From Acidimicrobiia bacterium (GTDB lineage: Bacteria > Actinomycetota > Acidimicrobiia > Acidimicrobiales > Poriferisodalaceae), in assembly GCA_022821985.1 (NCBI GenBank), contig JAJECP010000032.1:62001-126000 (forward strand): a DNA stretch of 64,000 bases. The letters are read 5' to 3'. The position numbers were made by a program, and so were the translations under genes. This document shows positions 43,866 to 55,562 of this stretch, piece after piece. Under the pieces are notes generated by a model. That model was not told the DNA's origin. It saw nothing but the letters and a program-made list of their open reading frames with translations, and did not search any database. Position 1 is the first letter of the stretch, and the number at the start of each line of letters is the position of its first letter.

Positions 43866-45476
43866 GTGAGTTCTCCGCAGGCAGGTGCCACAGCACACGA
43901 ACCTGAGGATCATCACCACATCTCCCAATCGCCAGGCTCCCCATCACCGCCGTCGGCATCTGCCCAGGCGACTCCGGACACGGCGTCTGCACTGCCCGAG
44001 GGCGCCCGCGCGAACACCGACGAGCTGTGGTCGCAGTGCCGCGACATCCTGCGGGCCACCGTGTCCGACGCGCTCTGGCTGGGCTACTTCCGTCACCTGC
44101 AGGCGCTGCATATCGACGGCGAGCTCGCCGTATTGATCGCGCCGAGCAACATGATCCGCGATCGCATCCAGCGGCGATACATCCCGATGCTCCACGCCGC
44201 CTTCGAGCAACTGCCTGTTCGCCCTCAGACCTACGAGATCGAGACCCGCCCCGAGCTTGGCGATCTGGACGGCGCCAACGGCGCAGATGCAGATCCGCAC
44301 GACGTGGATGCAACGGCTGACGGTGACGCTGCGAGCCCAGGCGATGACGAGGTCTGGCATCCCGCGACCGGTTCCGCCAACTCGGCGGTCCCTGCCGATA
44401 ACGCCGTCACAGCGACACCGACGCCCGATGCCAGTGCAACGCCGCGCAGAGTGCCGGGCGTCGACATCACCAATCCCCGCTACACCTTCGAGAGCTTTGT
44501 CACTGGCAGCAGCAACCGGTTTGCACAAGCGGCGGCACTTGCGGTTGCCGAGACTCCCGGCATTGCCTACAACCCCCTGTTCATTCACGGCGGCACCGGT
44601 CTCGGCAAGACCCATCTGCTGCAGGCCATCGTGAACTTCCTCGGCGCCACCCTGCCCGAGCATCGTGTCCGGTACGTCTCCACGGAGACCTTCCTCTCAG
44701 AGTTCATCGAAGCCATCCGGACGAACACGACGCCCGCGTTCAAGAGGCGCTACCGCGAGCTCGACGTGCTGCTGCTCGATGACATCCAATTCATGGAGGG
44801 CAAGGAAGGCCTGCAGGAAGAGCTGTTCCACACGTTCAACTCGCTGCATGTAGCAGGCCGCCAGATCGTGATCTCCTCCGACCGACCGCCTCGCAGCATC
44901 TCCACGCTGTCGGATCGGCTGCGCAGCCGGTTCGAATGGGGCCTGATCACCGACATCCAGCCGCCTGACCTCGAAACCCGAGTGGCCATCCTGCGAAAGA
45001 AGACCGAGCACGGCCATGTGCCCGACGAAGTGCTGGAGCACATCGCGCACCTCATCACCAACAACATCCGCGAACTCGAGGGCGCACTGGTGCGCGTCAC
45101 CGCGTACGCCAGCCTCACCCGCAGTTCCGTCACGCTGGAGATGGCACAGCAAATACTGAGCGATGTCCGTGAACCGCAGGAGACGCCCATCACCACCGAC
45201 CGGATCCTGAACATGACTGCGGACATGTTCGGCTATGACGTGAGCGAGCTCACCAGCCAGCGGCGTCAACAAGGCTTGGTCAACGCCCGCCAGATCAGCA
45301 TGTATGTCATGCGGGAGCTCACTGACCTGAGCTACCCAGCGATCGCCAGCGTCTTCGGCGGGCGCGACCACACGACCGTCATGCACGCTGTCAAGAAGAT
45401 CAACAGCCTGCTGCCTGCCGAACGCAAGGTGTACGACCAGGTTGCCCAGCTGATTGCGCGCGTCCGGGCTGCCTGA
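43866..45476 (+). CDS. dnaA: Chromosomal replication initiator DnaA
   Basis: Opens oriC and loads the helicase. The roughly 536-residue protein has domain I ([31 protein letters not shown]), a long acidic linker, the AAA+ domain (Walker [12 protein letters not shown] at about 242-252, Walker B LLLDDIQF) and the DNA-binding domain with [16 protein letters not shown] favour the GTG at 43866, eight bases after GAGG; a GTG one codon earlier is also possible, and the open frame runs further up to 43797. oriC follows directly. Confidence 0.95.
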   Translation: MSSPQAGATAHEPEDHHHISQSPGSPSPPSASAQATPDTASALPEGARANTDELWSQCRDILRATVSDALWLGYFRHLQALHIDGELAVLIAPSNMIRDRIQRRYIPMLHAAFEQLPVRPQTYEIETRPELGDLDGANGADADPHDVDATADGDAASPGDDEVWHPATGSANSAVPADNAVTATPTPDASATPRRVPGVDITNPRYTFESFVTGSSNRFAQAAALAVAETPGIAYNPLFIHGGTGLGKTHLLQAIVNFLGATLPEHRVRYVSTETFLSEFIEAIRTNTTPAFKRRYRELDVLLLDDIQFMEGKEGLQEELFHTFNSLHVAGRQIVISSDRPPRSISTLSDRLRSRFEWGLITDIQPPDLETRVAILRKKTEHGHVPDEVLEHIAHLITNNIRELEGALVRVTAYASLTRSSVTLEMAQQILSDVREPQETPITTDRILNMTADMFGYDVSELTSQRRQQGLVNARQISMYVMRELTDLSYPAIASVFGGRDHTTVMHAVKKINSLLPAERKVYDQVAQLIARVRAA

Positions 45477-45799
45477 CGCTGGTCCGCCGCGTGCTGTCCG
45501 CTGCGCGGGTGGGGACTGGATCTAGGGTGTCTCCACACGCTGTGGACAATGAGTGGAAAAGTTCTCGACAAACCTCGGGAAAAGTCGCGCTTTTCCACGA
45601 TCATGCTGGCTATGCAGAAAAGGGAGGGTGAAGCTGTGGACGCGCAGGCAAGACTGTTGACAGGCCGCGTTGCGCTGATCTGCGACAACGGTCAGTCATC
45701 CACAATTCACAGCCCCTATAACCACTACCGAATAAGTCTCAACCTGCTCATTGAGGATGATCTGTCTCATCGGTCTTGTACGGCCAAGGAGAACCGCCC
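45477..45799. other. oriC: Replication origin oriC (dnaA-dnaN gap) with DnaA boxes
   Basis: The 323-base gap contains several DnaA boxes or near matches: TGTGGACAA (45541-45549), AGTGGAAAA (45552-45560), TTTTCCACG (45591-45599), TGTGGACGC (45635-45643) and TCATCCACA (45696-45704). The 45553-45560 and 45591-45598 words form an inverted pair. The DNA is more AT-rich towards dnaN (about 45700-45770), suitable for unwinding. The position between dnaA and dnaN is the usual actinobacterial origin. Confidence 0.85.
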
Positions 45800-46909
45800 G
45801 TGAAACTGCGCATTGAACGAGATGCACTGGTCGACCAGCTGACCTTGGCGAGCCGGGGGGTCAATGCGCGCGGGGGCGGTTTGTTCGTGCTGACCGGATT
45901 GCACTTGCGAGCTGACAGCGAAGGACTCACGGTCACGGGCACCGATCTTGATCTCACCGTGCGCACACAGCTGCGTACGCCAGTGGAGACGGAGGGCGAG
46001 ACCGTGGTGCCAGCCCGGCTGCTGACCGACATTGCCCGGGCATTGCCGCCAGGCGAAGTGGACGTTCAGGTTGACGATGACGAGGTGCAGATCACCAGCG
46101 CACGAGCGCAGTTCTCCGTCCGGACCCTGCCGACCGCCGATTTCCCCACCCTGCTGCAGCCGACAGGAGACGACGTCACCGTGCCGGCCGGCGACTTGGC
46201 GCAGGCGTTTCGCCAAGTGGTCCGCGCGGCAAGTTCTGACGATGCCCGGCCGATCCTGACCGGAGTGCTCATGGCGGCCCGGGGCGACGGCTTGCGGCTG
46301 GTGGCCACCGACTCGTACCGACTTGCCCTGCGGGACCTGCCCGAGGCGCAGGTGCTTGAGCCGGGGCAGCAAGTGCTCGTTCCGTCTCGGGCCCTGGAGG
46401 AGCTTGGTCGGATCCTGGATGCCAGCAAAGACGTGACCATGCGGCTCGGAGAGCGGGAGGTTGCCTTCGAAGTCAGCGACGATGCTCAGTCGGCTCAGGT
46501 GACGTGCCGCCTCATCGCGGGCGACTTCCCCAGCTATGAGCCGTTGATTCCTGACTCTCATGACAACCGGCTGGAGGTCGACCGTGCCGCGCTGCTTGAC
46601 GGTGCACGCCGGCTCCGTCTGCTGGCCCGCGATACCAATGCACCGCTGCGAATGGAATTGCGTCCCGACAGCATCGAATTGACGGTCATCAGTCAGGACG
46701 TCGGCAGCGCGAGCGAGGAAGTCGATGCAAGCTACGAGGGTGAGCCGACCACGGTCGCCTTCAATCCCGATTATCTCATCGAGGGACTCGACGCGGCCGG
46801 CGGTGACACTGTCGAGCTGGTGCGTCTCGATGCACTGAAGCCCGCTGTGCTGCGGACGCCCGGACAGGGAGAATTCCTGTATCTGCTGATGCCCGTTCGG
46901 GTGTCGTGA
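45800..46909 (+). CDS. dnaN: DNA polymerase III sliding clamp (beta subunit)
   Basis: Ring-shaped processivity clamp. The 369-residue protein has three clamp domains, with VKLRIERDALVDQLTLASRGVNARG at the start, RPILTGVLMAARGDGLRLVATDSYRLALRDL in the second and FNPDYLIEGLDAAGGDTVELVRLDALKPAVLR in the third, ending YLLMPVRVS. I chose the GTG at 45800, nine bases after AAGGAG. Its stop overlaps the recF GTG. Confidence 0.96.
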   Translation: MKLRIERDALVDQLTLASRGVNARGGGLFVLTGLHLRADSEGLTVTGTDLDLTVRTQLRTPVETEGETVVPARLLTDIARALPPGEVDVQVDDDEVQITSARAQFSVRTLPTADFPTLLQPTGDDVTVPAGDLAQAFRQVVRAASSDDARPILTGVLMAARGDGLRLVATDSYRLALRDLPEAQVLEPGQQVLVPSRALEELGRILDASKDVTMRLGEREVAFEVSDDAQSAQVTCRLIAGDFPSYEPLIPDSHDNRLEVDRAALLDGARRLRLLARDTNAPLRMELRPDSIELTVISQDVGSASEEVDASYEGEPTTVAFNPDYLIEGLDAAGGDTVELVRLDALKPAVLRTPGQGEFLYLLMPVRVS

Positions 46910-47988
46910 TCATTGTCTGGCTGAGCATCGAGAACTTCCGGAATCACCGGTCCACGAAACTGTCGCTCGACGCAGAGCGGACGCTCGTAGTCGGGCCCAA
47001 TGGACACGGCAAGACCAACCTGCTGGAAGCCGTCGCGTTGCTGGATGGCTCGGGTTCGTTCCGCGGGGCGAGTGCGGAGACACTGGTGCGCGCCGGCTGC
47101 GATCGGGCCTTCGTGCGTGCCGAGGTCCGGCGAGCGCGCCGCACGCACCTGGTGGAGATAGAGATTGCGGTGGCCGGCAAATCTCGGGCGCAGGTGAACG
47201 GGCAGCGGATCCGGTCACTGCGCGACCTCGCTGAGGTGGTCAGCACGGTGGTGTTCTGTCCGGCTGACCTGTCGATCGCGGCGGGCGGACCGTCGGTGCG
47301 CCGCGAGCTGCTCGACAATGTGCTGACCGGCACTGACCGTGAGTACCGGACAATGCGGCTCGATTTCGAGCGAGTGCTGCGACAGCGCAACAACCTTCTG
47401 AAGCAAGCCGGACACCGCCCCGACGACGAGGCCTTCACAACGCTCGATGTCTGGGATGCACAGCTCGCGGACGTGGGCGAGGCCATCGCACAACGGCGCG
47501 ATGCCCTGTGCACAGCGTTGGTGTCTCCGGCTCAGGACGCGTATTGCCAGCTCGCCGGAGGCGCCGCGAACCTGAGATTGTCCTATGCGGCCGAGTGGCG
47601 CGACAGCAGCCTCGCTACCGCGCTGGCGGAGGCACGCTCGGTCGACCTGCGACGCGGTACCACCACGGTTGGTCCGCACCGCGACGACATGACGATCTGC
47701 TTGGACGGTTTGCCGGCACGCACTCACGCGTCACAAGGGGAACAGCGCAGCATCGCTTTGGCGCTGCGGTTGGCCCAGCATCGGTACACAGCGCAGATCA
47801 GCGGGACCGAACCGATTGTGCTGCTGGACGATGTCTTCTCTGAGCTCGACGAAGGTCGGGCCCAACGTCTCATCGGTTGCTTGCCCGCCGCGCAGACCGT
47901 GGTCACCTCGGCCACCGGTCACGTGCCACCCGGAATCGAAGCCCGCAGCCAAATCCACATTGACGACGGCGAGGTAGTCTCAAGATGA
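46906..47988 (+). CDS. recF: DNA repair and recombination ATPase RecF
   Basis: RecF loads RecA at gaps with RecO and RecR. The 360-residue SMC-like ATPase has the Walker A GPNGHGKTNLLEAV, the ABC signature SQGEQRSIALALRLAQH and the Walker B IVLLDDVFSELDEGR. The GTG start overlaps the dnaN stop, and its stop overlaps the dciA ATG, so dnaN, recF and dciA appear coupled. Confidence 0.95.
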   Translation: MIIVWLSIENFRNHRSTKLSLDAERTLVVGPNGHGKTNLLEAVALLDGSGSFRGASAETLVRAGCDRAFVRAEVRRARRTHLVEIEIAVAGKSRAQVNGQRIRSLRDLAEVVSTVVFCPADLSIAAGGPSVRRELLDNVLTGTDREYRTMRLDFERVLRQRNNLLKQAGHRPDDEAFTTLDVWDAQLADVGEAIAQRRDALCTALVSPAQDAYCQLAGGAANLRLSYAAEWRDSSLATALAEARSVDLRRGTTTVGPHRDDMTICLDGLPARTHASQGEQRSIALALRLAQHRYTAQISGTEPIVLLDDVFSELDEGRAQRLIGCLPAAQTVVTSATGHVPPGIEARSQIHIDDGEVVSR

Positions 47989-48323
47989 GCAGACGCCGTC
48001 GCGCAACAGGTGGCCGCGAGCCGCGGTCGATCGGCGACTCGCTCAAAGCAGTCACTGCCGGCTTCGGTTCACGAGGCCGCGCGATCGACCTCAACGAGCG
48101 CTGGGCTGAGGCCGTCGGCGAGGCCATAGCGGCGCACTCGCAACCCGAACGGCTCGACGCAGGCCGGCTCACTGTCGTCGTGGACGATCCCGCCTGGGCG
48201 ACCGAATTGCGCTATCACTCCAGCCGGATTCTGGCCGCGCTGAACGCCGAATCGAGGGCCGCCGCGATCTCTGAGCTACACCTCCGCGTGCATCCTGGCG
48301 CTGGGCACAAAAAACCTCTCTGA
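47985..48323 (+). CDS. dciA: DciA family (DUF721) helicase-loading factor
   Basis: A 112-residue protein with the DUF721 core (LNERWAEAVGEAIAAHSQPERLDAGRLTVVVDDPAWATELRYHSSRILAALN). DciA proteins help load DnaB in bacteria that lack DnaC/DnaI, and the position between recF and gyrB is the mycobacterial one. Its ATG overlaps the recF stop. The DnaB partner is at 19.9 kb. Confidence 0.9.
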   Translation: MSRRRRATGGREPRSIGDSLKAVTAGFGSRGRAIDLNERWAEAVGEAIAAHSQPERLDAGRLTVVVDDPAWATELRYHSSRILAALNAESRAAAISELHLRVHPGAGHKKPL

Positions 48324-48386
48324 CCTGCGGTTTTACCGGTACCGAAACGGCTGCTCCTACGCCGAAAATCAGTCGCCGTCCAGTAG

Positions 48387-50405
<2,019 letters not shown>

Positions 50406-50439
50406 TCGTGGCGGGCAGACGGATCCGGCTGGTATTGCC

Positions 50440-53010
50440 ATGAGCGACGACGAACCCGGTACCGGCGCAGGCACGCCCGACGAACGCAGTGTTATTGGCA
50501 GTGCCGGCTCGCCTGCAGGCGATGCCATTGGCGTCGTGGACGTCGAGATCCAAACCGAGATGGAGCAGTCGTTTCTGGACTACGCCATGTCGGTCATCAC
50601 CTCGCGGGCGCTGCCCGATGCGCGTGACGGATTGAAGCCGGTGCATCGCCGGATCCTGTGGTCGATGTTCGACACTGGCCTGCGCCCAGACCGCCCCCAC
50701 AAGAAATGCGCCACCGTGGTCGGCGATGTCATCGCCAACTATCACCCACACGGCGACGGCTCGATCTACGACGCGCTCGTGCGCATGGGCCAGTCGTTCA
50801 GCCTGGCGAACACGCTGATCGACCCGCACGGGAACTTCGGTTCGCCGTCGGACCCACCGGCTGCGTACCGCTACACCGAATGTCGCCTGACCGACTTGGC
50901 CATGACGATGGCCGAGGGCATCGATGAACAGACAGTGGATTTCGCTGCCAACTTCGACGGCTCCCGCACCGAGCCGCTGGTGATGCCGTCGCGGTTCCCG
51001 AACCTGCTGGTCAATGGCAGCCAGGGCATCGCGGTGGGCATGGCCACCAATATCCCCACGCACAACCTCGGAGAGATCATTGACGCCACGATCCACCTGA
51101 TCGGGAATCCCGAGGCCTCCGTTGAGGACTTGATGGAGTTCGTGCACGGACCCGACTTCCCGACCGGCGGGCGAATGCTGGGCCGCGCCGGCGCCCGTGA
51201 AGCCATGGCCACCGGACGCGGCTCGGTGAAGCTGCGGGCCCGAGCCGAGATCGTCGAGAACGGCAAGCGGTCGAGCATTGTGGTCACCGAGATCCCGTAC
51301 CAGACCTCGGTCGAGAACATCGAGCGCAAGATTGCCGACGCGGTGAATCGCAAGGTCATCGAGGGCATCACCGAGCTGCGCAACGAGTCTGCGAAGGGCA
51401 AGACGCGCTTCGTCATCGAGTTACGACCGTCTGCCCCGGCGAACGTGGTGCTGAACAATCTGTGGAAGCACACGCCGCTGCAGTCCAGCTTTGCAGTGAA
51501 CATGGTGGCGCTGGTCGACGGGGTGCCGCGCACGCTGAATCTCAGGGATGCCCTGGTGGCGTATGTCGACCATCAGATCGAGGTGGTCACCCGCCGCAGC
51601 CAGCACCGGCTGGACGAAGCCAGAGCGAGAGCGCACATCGTGGAGGGCCTGCTGCGTGCGCTGGATCTGATCGACGAGATCATCGCCCTGATCCGCGCCA
51701 GCGACGACCGGGCTGCCGCACTTGCGGGGCTCTGCGATGAGCCGATGTCGTTCAGTGCTGAGCAGGCGAACCACATTCTGGACATGCAGCTCAGCCGCCT
51801 GACCCGGCTGGGGCGCACACGGCTGAGCGACGAACTGACTGAGCTGACGCAGGTGATTGCCGAGCTCGAGGCCATCTTGGGTGACGACGGCCGACTGCGA
51901 CAGGTCATCATCGATGAGCTGAGCGCACTGCGTGACGGGCATCAGACGCCGAGGCGCACGGAGATCGTCACCGACCCCGGCGAGATGGACGCGGAAGATC
52001 TCATCGAGGACGAGCCGTTGGTGGTAACGCTGACGCGTGAGGGCTACGTGAAGGCAACCTCGCCCGACGTATTTCGCACGCAGGGGCGGGGCGGGCGAGG
52101 TGTGCAGAGCGCACGGCTCAAGGACGACGACGTGGTGGTGCGGGTGCTGCTGACCACAGCGCATGCCTGGCTGCTGTGTTTCACCAACCGCGGCCGGGTA
52201 CATCGGTTGAAGGCGTACGAGGTGCCGCTGACTAACCGCACCGCGCGGGGCACGGCGCTGGTGAACCTGCTGCAGCTCACGGCAGACGAACGAGTCGAGG
52301 CCGTAGTGGAAGCACGGGAATTCCCGTCGGATCGGTACCTGATGTTCGTGACTCGTCGCGGTCAGGCGAAGAAGACACCATTGAGCGCGTACGAGAACAT
52401 CCGCGCCAACGGCCTGATTGCGCTGAGCCTGCGCGAAGGTGACGAACTCGTGCGCGTGCTCGAGACATCCGGTGATGACGACGTGCTGGTGGTGTCGCGG
52501 GCGGGCCAAGCCGTACGGTTCGGCGAAGATGACGTGCGGTCGATGGGCCGCAACGCGGCCGGCGTTCGCGCCATGCGTTTGCGCGAGGGCGATGTGGTGG
52601 CATCAGCCGATGTTCTGGACCCCGACGATGCCCGCGACCTCTTGGTGGTGACCAGCGCCGGAGCAGCCAAGCGCACCGGGGCAGCGGAATTCACTCGTAA
52701 GGGCCGCGGTGGCCTCGGAGTGAAGGCCGTGAGACTGGCCGAGCCGGATGCACACGTGGTAGGCGCCCGCCTTGTCGACGACGACGATGAGCTACTGCTG
52801 GTGTCCTCCAGCGGCGTGCTGATCCGAACTCGGGTGTCGGATATCTCCAGCCAGGGACGTGCCGCGTCCGGTGTGCGTGCGATGTCGCTCGACGACGGCG
52901 AGCAGGTCGTGGCGATCGCGCCGGTCGAGCTTTCAGATCTCCCCATTGCCAGCGAAGCCGATGGCGAGTCGCTCGAAAATCCTTCGGATGAGATAGATCC
53001 GGCGTCGTAG
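50440..53010 (+). CDS. gyrA: DNA gyrase subunit A
   Basis: Cleavage subunit of gyrase. The 856-residue protein has the winged-helix/tower core (VHRRILWSMFDTGLRPDRPHKKCATVVGDVIANYHPHGDGSIYDALVRM, catalytic tyrosine in AAYRYTECRL) and a C-terminal DNA-wrapping propeller (the gyrase box lies in RTQGRGGRGVQSARL). In the quinolone region the mycobacterial HPHGDASIYDS reads HPHGDGSIYDA, a natural difference. An acidic C-terminal tail is present. Confidence 0.97.
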   Translation: MSDDEPGTGAGTPDERSVIGSAGSPAGDAIGVVDVEIQTEMEQSFLDYAMSVITSRALPDARDGLKPVHRRILWSMFDTGLRPDRPHKKCATVVGDVIANYHPHGDGSIYDALVRMGQSFSLANTLIDPHGNFGSPSDPPAAYRYTECRLTDLAMTMAEGIDEQTVDFAANFDGSRTEPLVMPSRFPNLLVNGSQGIAVGMATNIPTHNLGEIIDATIHLIGNPEASVEDLMEFVHGPDFPTGGRMLGRAGAREAMATGRGSVKLRARAEIVENGKRSSIVVTEIPYQTSVENIERKIADAVNRKVIEGITELRNESAKGKTRFVIELRPSAPANVVLNNLWKHTPLQSSFAVNMVALVDGVPRTLNLRDALVAYVDHQIEVVTRRSQHRLDEARARAHIVEGLLRALDLIDEIIALIRASDDRAAALAGLCDEPMSFSAEQANHILDMQLSRLTRLGRTRLSDELTELTQVIAELEAILGDDGRLRQVIIDELSALRDGHQTPRRTEIVTDPGEMDAEDLIEDEPLVVTLTREGYVKATSPDVFRTQGRGGRGVQSARLKDDDVVVRVLLTTAHAWLLCFTNRGRVHRLKAYEVPLTNRTARGTALVNLLQLTADERVEAVVEAREFPSDRYLMFVTRRGQAKKTPLSAYENIRANGLIALSLREGDELVRVLETSGDDDVLVVSRAGQAVRFGEDDVRSMGRNAAGVRAMRLREGDVVASADVLDPDDARDLLVVTSAGAAKRTGAAEFTRKGRGGLGVKAVRLAEPDAHVVGARLVDDDDELLLVSSSGVLIRTRVSDISSQGRAASGVRAMSLDDGEQVVAIAPVELSDLPIASEADGESLENPSDEIDPAS

Positions 53011-53019
53011 CTTCGGCTG

Positions 53020-53424
53020 ATGCCGACGTGTGCGTCGCGTACGACTCAGATCCAGAGCGGGCAGGCGGCACTGCCGGTGGCACTGTTGGCACTGGCGCTG
53101 CTGGTGGGGCTGGGATTGGTGGCCCGCTGGGGTCAGGCGGCGCTGGCAAGCTCACGAGCCCAAGCCGCCGCGGACGCTGCAGCGCTGGCGACGCTCGTGG
53201 CTTCGGACCACATCGAGATCGCGGACGGCGTGCTTCCCGATGACGCGACCGCGTCGGCCGTAGCCCTCGACGCTGGCGGGGAATTGGCATCATTCGAAGT
53301 TCGCGTCGGCGATGACACGGTCCAGGTGGAGGTGATCGTGGAACTCGATGGCCAGCGGGCGTCGGCTGCCGCCGCGGCACCGTTGCCGCCGGCTGGCTCG
53401 GCGACCGGGGGTCCTGCGGGCTGA
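53020..53424 (+). CDS. TadE/TadG-like pilus-assembly small membrane protein
   Basis: A 134-residue protein with the TadE/TadG-type N-terminal hydrophobic helix (QSGQAALPVALLALALLVGLGLVARWGQAALASSRAQAAADAAALATL) followed by a polar extracytoplasmic part and a proline/glycine tail. Such proteins are pseudopilin-like parts of Flp pili or secretion systems, but no tad ATPase or prepilin is nearby. It begins nine bases after gyrA. Confidence 0.7.
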   Translation: MPTCASRTTQIQSGQAALPVALLALALLVGLGLVARWGQAALASSRAQAAADAAALATLVASDHIEIADGVLPDDATASAVALDAGGELASFEVRVGDDTVQVEVIVELDGQRASAAAAAPLPPAGSATGGPAG

Positions 53425-53441
53425 CTCCTACACTGCGAAGC

Positions 53442-54155
53442 GTGGCCGATGCGACATCGGGTGGGGAGCCGCCGTCGCCGGAGCCGGGCGGGCCGACTCC
53501 CACCGACGAACTCTTCGCCGAGGCGCTGGGCATTACCCCAGCGAGCAGCACCCGTCGTCGCCGTGGCCGCACGCCGGCCGCACAGAATCCGGCGCCCGCT
53601 GCATCCATGCCGCCTCAGATCCCCCCGTCGCAGGGCCAGAGTGCGCCGGCCCATCTGCCGTCGGGCCAGACGCTGCCACCTCCTGCTGCAGCCAGCCAGC
53701 CGGCGATGGCCCCACCCCCCTCTACCTCGACGCACCCCCAAGAATCCCCGGCGGTGCGCTGGGCATGGCTGAGCCAGCGTCGAGCCCGGGTCCGGCGAAC
53801 GCATCGGATCCTGCGTCACATCGATCCCTGGTCGGTGTTCAAAGTGTCGGTGCTGCTGTACGCCTGCTTGTATGTCGCGGTACTGGCAGCGGGTGTGCTG
53901 CTGTGGAATGCGGCTCAGCGCTCAGGTCTCGTCGACAAAGTGGAGTCGTTCATCACCGAAGTCGGCTCCTATGAAAGCTGGACCATCGACGGCATGGTGA
54001 TCTTCGGGCGTGCCCGGATCATCGGGCTCATCGTCGCCACGGTCGGCGTGGCCTTCAACGTGGTGATGGCGATCATGTTCAACCTGATCAGCGATCTCAC
54101 CGGCGGCATCCGGGTCACGGTGCTCGAAGACGAGCGCCGCCCGCCCGCCCGCTGA
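53442..54155 (+). CDS. DUF3566 membrane protein
   Basis: A 237-residue protein with a long proline/serine-rich cytoplasmic N-terminus (about 1-115) and a C-terminal DUF3566 membrane domain with two helices (VFKVSVLLYACLYVAVLAAGVLLW and RIIGLIVATVGVAFNVVMAIMFNLISDLTGGI). The family typically sits just after gyrA in actinobacteria. Its function is not established; membrane roles in cell division have been proposed for neighbours. The start is a GTG. Confidence 0.85.
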   Translation: MADATSGGEPPSPEPGGPTPTDELFAEALGITPASSTRRRRGRTPAAQNPAPAASMPPQIPPSQGQSAPAHLPSGQTLPPPAAASQPAMAPPPSTSTHPQESPAVRWAWLSQRRARVRRTHRILRHIDPWSVFKVSVLLYACLYVAVLAAGVLLWNAAQRSGLVDKVESFITEVGSYESWTIDGMVIFGRARIIGLIVATVGVAFNVVMAIMFNLISDLTGGIRVTVLEDERRPPAR

Positions 54156-54214
54156 GAGGCTGAAACCAGCAGGCGCACTAGTTGGCCACTTGGCTGTAGT
54201 GTGTGCGGCTCCGC

Positions 54215-54288
<74 letters not shown>

Positions 54289-54310
54289 CACGCACACTGC
54301 ATGCTTCCAG

Positions 54311-54366
54311 CGGCCGAGCCCGTAGCCCGAGCGGCCCGTGAGCGGAGCGAACAAGAGCGGGAAGCT
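54311..54366 (-). repeat. Dispersed intergenic repeat, copy R4 (reverse orientation)
   Basis: A short copy starting 22 bases after tRNA-Ile: GGCCGAGCCCGTAGCCCGAG, GCGGCCCGTGAGCG, GAGCGAACAAGAGCGGGAA. The last block is shared with the copies at 60165 and 61703. The small reading frame at 54369 begins at its end, with its possible ribosome site inside the repeat. Confidence 0.6.
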
Positions 54367-54368
54367 CA

Positions 54369-54506
54369 GTGAGCTTTCTTCGCCGTGCGTTGCTCGCCGT
54401 CGTCGTGGGTGGATTGGTCACGGTCGTTCTGCGGCTGCGCTCGTCGCAGGACATCCCTCGCCGTGAAGGCAGCTGGCGTGAGCTGGCCGGACCAGACCTG
54501 CGGTGA
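54369..54506 (+). CDS. Possible 45-residue single-helix membrane protein
   Basis: A short frame from a GTG: basic start SFLRRA, hydrophobic segment LLAVVVGGLVTVVLRL, then RSSQDIPRREGSWRELAGPDLR. A positively charged end, one helix and a polar tail are typical of real actinobacterial microproteins, and it fills the gap between tRNA-Ile and the dehydrogenase gene. The start overlaps the end of a repeat copy. No family is recognised, and short length keeps confidence low. Confidence 0.45.
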   Translation: MSFLRRALLAVVVGGLVTVVLRLRSSQDIPRREGSWRELAGPDLR

Positions 54507-54531
54507 TCGCTGAAGACATGAGCCCGTTCGG

Positions 54532-55518
54532 ATGAGCACAGTCGCGGTCATCGGTGCGGGCGCGGTGGGGCAGCGAATCGCCCGGCAGCTGGCCTCACGG
54601 CCCGACGTCGATCGTCTCGTGCTGGGATCGCGCCACACTGCTCGCCTGCGCGGCCTCGCTGCACAGTTGCTCGATGTGGACGTGGAGGTGCTGGAACCCG
54701 GTGCCTTGCCCGAAGCGGATGTGGTGGTGCTCAGCCTGCCGAGCGGCGGCCACGCTGCGCTGGCCGGCAAGGCCCTCGAGCGCCATTCGCACGTGGTGTC
54801 GCTGTCGGGTGCTGTGGCCGACGTCGAGCAGTTGCTCGAGATGAACAAGCGAGCCATGAATGCCAAGCGGTCCGTCGTGGTCGGTGCGGGCTTCTCGCCG
54901 GGATACAGCTGCCTGCTGGCGCGCCACGGCGCAGCCCGATTCGACGTGGTCACCGAGGTGCACATCGCCCGGGTCGGCACCGGCGGTCCGGCATGCCAGC
55001 GGCAGCTGCACCGTGCCAGAACCGGCACCTCGGTGGATTGGCGCGACGGTCAATGGCGCCGCCGGCGCGGCGGATCGGGTCGGGAGCTCGTGTGGTTCCC
55101 CGACCCGCTCGGCGCCCACGACTGCTACCGGGCGGCGCTGGCGGATGCGCTGTTGCTGGTGCCGGCGTTCAGTGATGTCGAACGGGTGACCGCTCGGGTT
55201 GCGGGCACGCGGCGCGATCGCCTCACGGCCATGCTGCCGATGCTGCGGCCGCCCCATCCCGAAGGCGGGCCGGGCGGGGTGCGGGTGGAGCTGCGCGGCG
55301 TGCGAGACGGCCGCCACTGCACCGACGTGCTGGGCGTGATCGACCATCCGAGTGCGGCTGCCGCCGCGGTGGCAGCGACCGCTGCCGGCTGGGCGCTGGC
55401 CGACGAATTGCCCACCGGCGCGTGGGGGCTGGGGATGCTCGACGACCCGTTGCCGTGGCTGGCCGAGCTGGCCGAGCGAGGCGTCCGCGCCGCCGCCTAC
55501 GAGGGGGCGCGCCTGTAA
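54532..55518 (+). CDS. Saccharopine dehydrogenase-like NAD(P)-binding protein
   Basis: A 328-residue protein with an N-terminal Rossmann motif (VAVIGAGAVGQRIARQL), a DVVVLSLPSGGHAALAGKALERHSHVVSLSG segment and VVVGAGFSPGYSCLLARHGA, which resembles saccharopine dehydrogenase and related oxidoreductases. The substrate cannot be told. It stands alone, ending at a hairpin terminator shared with the convergent TIGR03083 gene. Confidence 0.75.
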   Translation: MSTVAVIGAGAVGQRIARQLASRPDVDRLVLGSRHTARLRGLAAQLLDVDVEVLEPGALPEADVVVLSLPSGGHAALAGKALERHSHVVSLSGAVADVEQLLEMNKRAMNAKRSVVVGAGFSPGYSCLLARHGAARFDVVTEVHIARVGTGGPACQRQLHRARTGTSVDWRDGQWRRRRGGSGRELVWFPDPLGAHDCYRAALADALLLVPAFSDVERVTARVAGTRRDRLTAMLPMLRPPHPEGGPGGVRVELRGVRDGRHCTDVLGVIDHPSAAAAAVAATAAGWALADELPTGAWGLGMLDDPLPWLAELAERGVRAAAYEGARL

Positions 55519-55525
55519 CGCTGGG

Positions 55526-55550
55526 AGCGGAGGCGCTTGCCGCCTCCGCT
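55526..55550. terminator. Bidirectional hairpin terminator
   Basis: AGCGGAGGCG-CTTGC-CGCCTCCGCT is a perfect hairpin with ten-base, GC-rich arms, seven bases after the dehydrogenase stop and just before the end of the convergent TIGR03083 gene. There is no T-run, as is common in high-GC actinobacteria. The following GCGGGCACACGGTCAG resembles bases after the hairpin repeat at 14177-14230. Confidence 0.65.
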
Positions 55551-55562
55551 GCGGGCACACGG

